64,000 bases of DNA from Turritopsis dohrnii. Taxonomy: Eukaryota > Cnidaria > Hydrozoa > Anthoathecata > Oceaniidae. The translations under genes and the position numbers were made by a program. Of this stretch, positions 57,612 to 64,000 are shown in pieces. The notes beneath the pieces were generated by a model. That model was not told the origin of the DNA. It did not search any database and saw nothing but the letters and a program-made list of their open reading frames with translations. Positions within the stretch are counted from its first letter, which is position 1. Each line of letters starts with the position of its first letter. The DNA lies in the NCBI GenBank assembly GCA_027922465.2, contig BQMF02000044.1, positions 248,001-312,000 of the forward strand, in the 5' to 3' direction.

Positions 57612-59349
57612 AGTCAGTTATGCTTTCCTATAATGCCCTTGGGTGTATGCGTAATTAAAAATTTATGTTTTTTAAGTTTCTGTATAAACCTTTATAATAT
57701 TTTCATTATTAAATTTAGTTCAGGTAATGCATGTTTGTAAATTAAAAAGGTGACAATAACATACTGTTAATGAAACTGAAGCACAAATTTCTGTTATGTA
57801 TGTTGTTTTTGTATGTATTTCTGGATACATTTTACATAATCAAAATCTATGTTTTCCTCTTTGTGCTTGTGATTTAGGAATTCTGTTAGTAAGATTGACT
57901 AGACATATATATTGAATTCATAAATTCACAACATTTACATTGGATTACATGCATACTCATTGTATTATCTTTAATATCATTACGTACCAACAAAATAAAG
58001 AAAATTATGTCATTCAAATGTATTCAAGTTTATTGGTGTTCATTAGTATGAAGTTTCTTATAGTGACAATTATGTTTTCCGGATTTTTGGGGAGTACATA
58101 GTCAGAAATTTAATAAACATATATTGTGGAAATGATTCAATCTTCTTTAAATTTTAAGAATGTCATAGTCTTTCTTTTTTCACACTTAAGCTGATTTTGC
58201 AGAAATCTTTCTGCCTGTAAGGGGATCATTTCCACAATATATATTAAATTTCTTGTCAATCTTCCTAACAAAATTACTAAATCACAAGCACAAAAAGTAA
58301 ATCATAGATTTTGATCATGCAAAATACATCCATACATAACTGAAAACAAAAATTTGTGCTTTAGTTTGATTAACAATATGTCATTGCCATATTGTTCATT
58401 TACAAACATGCAGTATCTGAACTAAATTTCATTAAAAGATTATAAAATTTTATACAGAAATCTAAAGAAGTTAAATTTTTAATTACGCATACACCCCAGA
58501 GCATTATGAAAGTACAGTGTGTTTCGTAATGTTGGAAATGGAAATTTTAAAGCTGTTTTTTAAAATGAATATACCGAATTTCAAAACAATTTTTACACCA
58601 TTGGAAAGGCATTTTGAAGTTCCTTCGGATAGTATGTTTTCGTGAAAAATGAAAAAGTGGTTTTTGAAAAAATAAGGAAAATATCTTGGAAAAATGTAAT
58701 TAAATTTTTAATGGTCGATTAAGATGTGAATAAAAAGAATAGATTTTTTGAAACAATGACAGCAATTTGGAAAACAATAAAGAAATTTAAGCTGTGTGTT
58801 CACGATAAATGTTAAACTTTTGTGTTTTAAAATATCAATTTGAGGGTCTCAGCGCAAACATAAAATTAATAAAAAATTTGAATGGATTCAGTGTTTTGAA
58901 ACAATAAGCAGGATGTAATTAAACTACGTGTTAATCGACCATTAAAAATTTAATTACATTTTTCGATAACATTTTCCTTATTTTTTCACAACCTACTTTT
59001 TAGATTTCTGCGAAAGCAAGAAAGCTATTACAACCGGCTTTCGTTTTTTTTTTCTTCGTTTTTTTCTTACTGTCCAAACCTAGCGGTTTTTTGAAATTTC
59101 GTGCGTGCACTTACATGAAACCAAGGCACCGTGCATGGCATGTCAGCGATATATTTACAAAAGTTTCTTTGATCAATATTAAATATATTTTAAGACATAA
59201 AACATATTTTCAGTTAAAAAAGAAAATTTGTAGAAGAAACTAATAACTATCTTGGACTGTGATCATCGTTTCTTACTGAAAATAAATTCTCAACGTTTTG
59301 TAAACAGAAGAGTCAAAAAAGCTTTATAATACAATAACAAAACACACGT

Positions 59350-59424
59350 GCTTCCGTGGCGCAGTTGGCTAGTGGACTTGTCTGATAACTGGAAGGTCGG
59401 TGGTTCGAGCCCACCTAGGTCGTT
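59350..59424 (+). tRNA. tRNA-Ile-like sequence (GAT anticodon), probably pseudogene or SINE head
   Basis: It has an A box (TGGCGCAGTTGG), an anticodon-loop-like CTGATAA (anticodon GAT), and a B box GGTTCGAGCCC within a good T stem (GGTGG/CCACC). The acceptor halves (GCTTCCG and AGGTCGT) do not pair and the anticodon stem is poor. A working tRNA is therefore unlikely. It lies inside the nested inverted-repeat block, with no clear SINE body or A tail. Confidence 0.5.
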
Positions 59425-60650
59425 CCAAATTTTCTGTCAAATTTTATAAATTTCATAACATATTTCATTTTTCATGCTTCAAAAGATCTTGCAGAAATCT
59501 TTCTGCCCGTAAGGGCATCTTGTTCATTTTTCACACTAGTATATCTAGCCGAAAGAGCTTGAAAATGGCTTTCCATTGATGCAAAAATTATTTTGAAATT
59601 CGGTATATTCATTTAAAAAAACAACTTTGAAATTTCCATTTCCAACATTACGAAACACACTGTATAACTGACACAATACGAAACGTACGTAACTGCATAT
59701 AAACTTAATGAACAAAATAACATTAAATTAAATACATGCTTTCAGATATCATCACAGTGATTACGTAAGTCTTTCAATATATGCGGTCAATCTTCTTAAT
59801 TACGAAAAGACTTCCCAAACACAAAAAGTAAACAAAGATTTGGATTATGAAAAAATATGACCCAAACTTACCAAAACTAGCAAACATAACTGAAAGCAGA
59901 AATTTGTATTAAAAAAAGATGTCCGCCATTTACTAAAATTTACTGACAGTAAAGATAAATTTCAGTTTTCTATCATAAATAGGAAGTCCCCATTCCTAAT
60001 TCAAGACATTAATAATACAGCCAAGAACTACACAAGTAAATAAGCTAAAAAACAGGTAGAGAAACATCAAACATAAAATGATGCACAGGCAGGGTAGACT
60101 AGACATTCTTGTTGAGCTGAAGAGGAAACTGAGCTGAGCTGTACGTACCCAGAGCTTAAAAAGCATTACAGCCCACACATGAAACAAACAGTCTTTTGTA
60201 TTTAGAAAGGCTTATAAGAATCCCAAACATTTTCCAAGAAACAAAAGCATTCCTTTTTCACAAATCATTGTAAACTTGTTTTAGAAAAGAATGAACACAG
60301 TAGAATCATTGTAAGATAAATTATCTACCCTTTACTTTCGGTTTTGGAAGTGTACATCTTCTTTTAAATATATTCCACATTGATCAATAAACTTTTGGAA
60401 ATCTAAGTGGGTTTCTTCGGTACCGCTGATAGTATACCATTATGCGAACAGCGTGCAAATGTAAAGCCCAAAAATACCCGGATGATCACATGGCATGGCG
60501 AAAATCGAGCCAATAAGATCAGTTAATTAGCAGCCTTTAGCATGAGTGGCGCTTCATTCACCAATAAACATTGACACGCCATTTGTATGAACCAATGAAA
60601 TTCGAGAAACAAATATGCGCCGGTTTGGACAGTAAGATGAAAAAAAAAAC

Positions 60651-61075
60651 CCAGAAAAACACGGACGATCGTAAAGTATTTCTTGCTTACGCAGAAATCC
60701 AACAAGAACATTCATTTAATTTATTTTATTAAACGAAGCTTTTCGTAAGTATCTCTTACATCTTCAGGTTAAAAGTATACTGTATATTTTTAACCTGAAG
60801 AAAATTATGGCGAATAGATACCTTATTATAGACATAAAACTGATCAATCAAAATAACTACGAACATACACAGAAATTAAACATAAGGATTTGCCTTTATG
60901 ATTCATTGAGTTTACTTCTAATTTTTTTTTTCTATGAAGAGCCAACTATATTTCAATACAATAATAAGATATTAAAATACAAAAATAAAAACACAAAGCG
61001 TCAATTTACATATACAGATGGAAAGATTTTGGCAAGATCTCGATTGACTCGATTTGCATTTGAAGTTTAGATTTA
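60651..61075. other. Spacer, nothing recognised
   Basis: The plus-strand frame 60807-61070 is AT-rich with no features. A short inverted pair (CATCTTCAGGTTAAAA and TTTTTAACCTGAAG, 60759-60801) forms a hairpin. Confidence 0.4.
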
Positions 61076-62640
61076 GATTCTTGAATCGGTATTTCTGCCG
61101 GAGATTTCTTTCAATTCTACAATCGGAACGTAGTTCGGTCTTGATCGTGAACCACGGATGCACACAGTAGCGGTTTTTATTAAACAGAACATGACTTTCC
61201 GCTTTACCCATGCTGCAGTGTCGCTATAATTTACGTTATGTTTATCGGCTGTAGAATCGTTTGGTTTCTTTACTCTTTCCACCATTGGATGAGAAGATCA
61301 AGGGGATAAAGTTCCTTCTGCACGTCTTGCAGACTGTCGAGAGGATGCCAGCAGTGATGTATCGAAGCTCATTATGCCTCAATGTGATGAAACCTTCTAC
61401 TTTGCACGAAGTGCATGGTTGATGTTGTAACTTCCTCCACAAATACATTCTGTTGGCATGAAGCGTGGTGTCCATCCGTATCGAAGAAAAACAGCTTCAA
61501 AGAATTCCCTTTTTGCCAAGCCTTTACTTTTAAGGGGAAGCGTGGCAACCAAGTTGAAACGTCTGATTTTGCGATGTCGTTTGTATTAATTTCCGTTGAG
61601 TTCATACTGTTCCACAGAAAAGTTAATAGACTGGTATCTCGCGTTAATCGTTTTGTAGACTGTCGTTGGTCTGAATCTGCTGTGTGAGTTTTTATCGTTT
61701 TAGTGTATTACCTCATTTGAAAGCTTTTTCGGGAACATCAAAAATGTTTCAAACTCAAAGTTCGATGTTTTTGTCAGGTTCACGATGCCCATCCCTCCAA
61801 GTTTAACTGAAAGGGAGAGTAATGAGCGTTCCAGATCGTTACAGCTTCTCCCGCCTTCTGTCTTATAACATATTCAACTGCTTTTAGCTCTTCTTCGATA
61901 GAAGGGATAGTCTGAATCAGATAGTTGAACTTATGCTTGAAGCCGACACAAACGCGGTGTAGGGTGCTTGCGGGAACTGCTTGGCTATTTCTGATAATAG
62001 ATTCAACTGCTTTTTCGACTTTTTCTTTCACGTATGCATTCCTATATAAAATGTTACCGATAGCGGCACCCAGATGTTTGTGGCCGTCCGAGGTAACGTT
62101 AATTTTTGTTTCCTTGAACATTAATCTGGCCAGTTCGAGCTTGTCAGGTTTTACAATTAACCAGAATTTTGCTGGTTTTGGGTAGTAGCCAACCTTCGGT
62201 GCAGTTGATTCGAGCACATTCCACCACATCAAAACTCCCTTTAGTGTTCCAAGAGCGCCAATATCATCTGCATATGCTCCTTGTTTGATGTCATTTAATG
62301 ACACGTTGTCAAGGAGAGGTATTAGACCAAGTGCATATAAGGGCATTGCAAATGGGTCTCCTTGCGTAGTACCTTCTTCGGATGTTATTTCCACTTTGCT
62401 ACCTGTTACAAACAGGCGAGCATGTTGCTGATAGCAGTTGTTTGTGTATGTTGAAATCAGCGGACATACAATGTTGAGGTTGTGGAGCATCACTTTTCTA
62501 TCGATTCTATTAAAAGCATTATCAGCATCAACTAAGACAACCGCGTCACAGTCATTATCTTCATAGAAGGCCTGCACATAGCTGTAGAGGACCAGCACTT
62601 TTCAAAATGTGTTCCTTGAGGTTCGCATGACAGCTCTTCC
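61076..62640 (-). mobile_element. RT retroelement of the coral/sponge type, reverse transcriptase plus broken tail
   Basis: Minus-strand frame 62598-61780 encodes a reverse transcriptase. Motif A is VDADNAFNRIDRKVMLHNL, motif B is EEGTTQGDPFAMPLYALG, motif C is QGAYADDIGALG (YADD), then GYYPKPAKFWLIVKPDKL and HKHLGAAIG. The frame breaks near 61780. The C-terminal part follows in shifted frames down to 61076: CTSCKVEGFITLRHNELRY and ICIRGSRSR-like pieces match the tail element at 31146-31840. The central nuclease segment is missing (deleted between about 61330 and 61280). It is the same family as 31146-31840 but a different copy, and non-functional. Confidence 0.8.
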
Positions 62641-62741
62641 GATAATTCTGCGAAGAACCTTCTAAAGTTTAAAGGTGAAACATTGATAACAGTTGTAATT
62701 TAATTTTTACGTACTGAAGTTTTTAACCTGTATAAAGAATC

Positions 62742-62773
<32 letters not shown>

Positions 62774-62930
62774 TAACTTCTAAATTGGATTCACTTTCAA
62801 ATCGGCGGGCGGAAGAACCAACCATTACGGATGGAAGCCCAAGGAGTAAAAACTCCCATTATTTATTTACTTGATCTAAAACGAATAAAACTACAGCTAT
62901 TAAAAGAAGTTTAGAATTCATGATCACAAG
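62641..62930. repeat. AAT microsatellite and SINE 3' fragment
   Basis: An (AAT)n run lies at 62743-62771. 62800-62870 matches the SINE 3' end (TCGGCGGGCGGAAGAACC, ATTACGGATGGAAGCCCAAG, AAAAACTCCCATTATTTATT). The peptide unit flank starts soon after. Confidence 0.65.
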
Positions 62931-62939
62931 CTCAACTGC

Positions 62940-63140
62940 TGCTCTATGACGTATGACCTTTTACAAATCGATTTTACGGTTACCAAGCACTCATAATATA
63001 GCAACAGAGGAAGTATTTCAGACATACATGACAACAACAAATATATAGATAAAAACAGCTGAGAACAAAAAACTTGCAAGTTGGCTTCGTTTTCGTGCGA
63101 TCACATTCAATATAAAATCTCCAGCCATTTTTTTGCAGGC
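62940..63140 (+). promoter_or_regulatory. Conserved 5' flank and core promoter of peptide gene F
   Basis: It contains the upstream box GGCTTCGTTTTCGTGCGATC, TATAAA at 63111-63116, and GCATTGTCTTCTCAAG starting at 63139 (28 bases). This is the cleanest copy of the family promoter. Confidence 0.65.
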
Positions 63141-63197
63141 ATTGTCTTCTCAAGTCACAGTAAGTTACACACGAAGAGCTTTTTGGAAGTTATCAAA

Positions 63198-64000
63198 ATG
63201 AATATCATCACACTACTCGCGATAACCTGTTGTGTCGTGTTTGTGGTTGGATATGAAGAAGAAGAAGAAAAAAGATTTTTAGGAAGCAGATGGAGTCAGA
63301 GAGTGACTGACGCAGTGAGAATCTTTTGACCTTCTCTAACATATTTGTAGCAGTATCATAGAAGATCGCACCACAATAATAGTCATTCTTCATAGACGCC
63401 AAAAATTTTATAATCGATAAAGCTTTTGAAAAACCTGAAAAACTGAAATGAAAGATATATACGCGGCACTTGGTACTAAATATTACTGAGAAAATAAATC
63501 AATAATAAAATATTTTAGGTAAATAAAAAAATTAGCCTTGAGTATTAATATCCGGTTTGATATCATGGAGGTTAAAAAATGTGTGGTTTTACGTTTTATA
63601 ATGAAGTGTCGGACATAAAATGAATACAGAGCTACACTAGTATGCACAAGCCAATTCATTTAAAAAAGAGAAATTGGAACCGAGTCTCCTAACAATTTGA
63701 CAAAACTGCAATTTGACAGTGTTGACAGTGATAATAACTTAGTCAGAAATAAAATCTTTTAGTACCAATAATATCAACATTAACCGTTTCTGAGATTAAA
63801 GACTTTGCAATGATTGTAAATTGTTGTACTGTCAGCTTATTGTAAAATAGTTGATAAAGTTGACATGTACGATGATGTTTATTAGCTATTCTTTACTTTA
63901 GGCAAAGTGTTACTTTCAGTATTCCAAATGTGTTTTTGGGGCAACCTCTAGACCATCACGTGGCACTCAGACCTATAACCCGTCACATCACACAGGAACC
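63198..64000 (+). CDS. Peptide gene F, cut by the window edge
   Basis: Exon 1, 63198-63314, encodes MNIITLLAITCCVVFVVG, YEEEEE, KR and FLGSRWSQRVTDA, with donor GTGAGA. Exon 2 starts at 63902 after CTTTACTTTAG and reads CYFQYSKC, then SRPSRGTQTYNPSHHTGT to the window end. Phase 0 is kept. The intron is only 587 bases and free of large insertions, so this copy is closest to the ancestral unit. The second C-x6-C and the C-terminus lie outside the window. Confidence 0.85.

Larger units (their letters stand above)
55172..60650. repeat. 5.5-kb nested inverted-repeat block
   Basis: The outer arms are about 55172-56095 and 59745-60650. Examples are CTTACTGTCCAAATCTAGC versus GGTTTGGACAGTAAG, and CATTGATCAATGTGGAATA versus its complement at about 60380. 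Inside lie three further inverted pairs: 56611-56981/57243-57611 (nearly identical), about 57620-57935/58215-58510, and parts of 58515-58740/58930-59665. The palindrome GCAGAAATCTTTCTGC occurs at 58199 and 59492. No transposase ORF is visible. It is best read as serial insertion of foldback elements, or one large long-armed element, in the flank of gene E. Confidence 0.8.

Noticed and set aside
61415..61687. Plus-strand ORFs across 61415-62185
   Set aside because: They lie antisense to the reverse-transcriptase element, whose minus-strand frames carry clear RT motifs.

Overview
This is animal nuclear DNA: AT-rich, with spliced genes (GT..AG introns), tRNA-derived SINEs, LINE-like retroelements and many short inverted-repeat transposons (MITEs). 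The retroelement types and the human-like N-terminus and exon structure of the one conserved gene fit a marine invertebrate, and I favour a cnidarian. That assignment is inference; no rRNA, mitochondrial or marker gene confirms it. Most open frames over 60 codons here are chance or transposon debris. The real genes had to be assembled from short exons.

Two groups of host genes stand out. (1) At 4892-11224 (+) lies a complete Artemis/DCLRE1C homologue, the metallo-beta-lactamase/beta-CASP nuclease of DNA end joining. I could follow 16 exons plus one inferred microexon, with nearly all catalytic residues present. (2) From 13.5 kb to the right edge, six genes on the + strand (peptide genes A-F) encode small secreted precursors of a family I do not recognise. 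Exon 1 encodes a signal peptide, an acidic run (usually EEEEE) and a dibasic site. Exon 2 encodes a basic Arg/Gly/Ser/Thr repeat region bracketed by two C-x6-C motifs, in two copies followed by a GKR amidation-type end. Genes B-F sit in a repeated unit with shared promoter, intron and 3' flank. One further unit (49.7-50.5 kb) has lost its gene. This tandem family is the best candidate for an undescribed system.

Layout: 1-2030 LINE (-); 2.0-4.9 kb debris and one unidentified ORF; 4.9-11.2 kb Artemis; 11.2-13.5 kb MITEs; 13.5-14.2 kb gene A; 14.2-19.2 kb MITEs and SINEs; 19.8-24.1 kb gene B, whose intron holds a 2.4-kb inverted-repeat element with a zinc-finger ORF; 24.35-27.5 kb second LINE (-); 27.5-35.5 kb hairpin, possible minus-strand exons, retroelement tail and a DUF7869-type pseudogene; 35.8-37.8 kb gene C with a THAP-like relic in its intron; 38-46 kb MITEs and an OB-fold relic; 46.1-48.6 kb gene D with nested MITEs; 49.7-50.5 kb gene-less unit; 51.8-54.7 kb gene E with a 717-bp insertion; 55.2-60.7 kb large nested inverted repeat; 61.1-62.6 kb reverse-transcriptase element (-); 63.2 kb to the edge, gene F, cut by the window.

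Genes B-F appear to have spread by tandem duplication of a 3-5 kb unit that has since been loaded with transposons. Several insertions can be placed because a paralogous unit keeps the empty site. All alignments were made by eye; no search or structure prediction was run.
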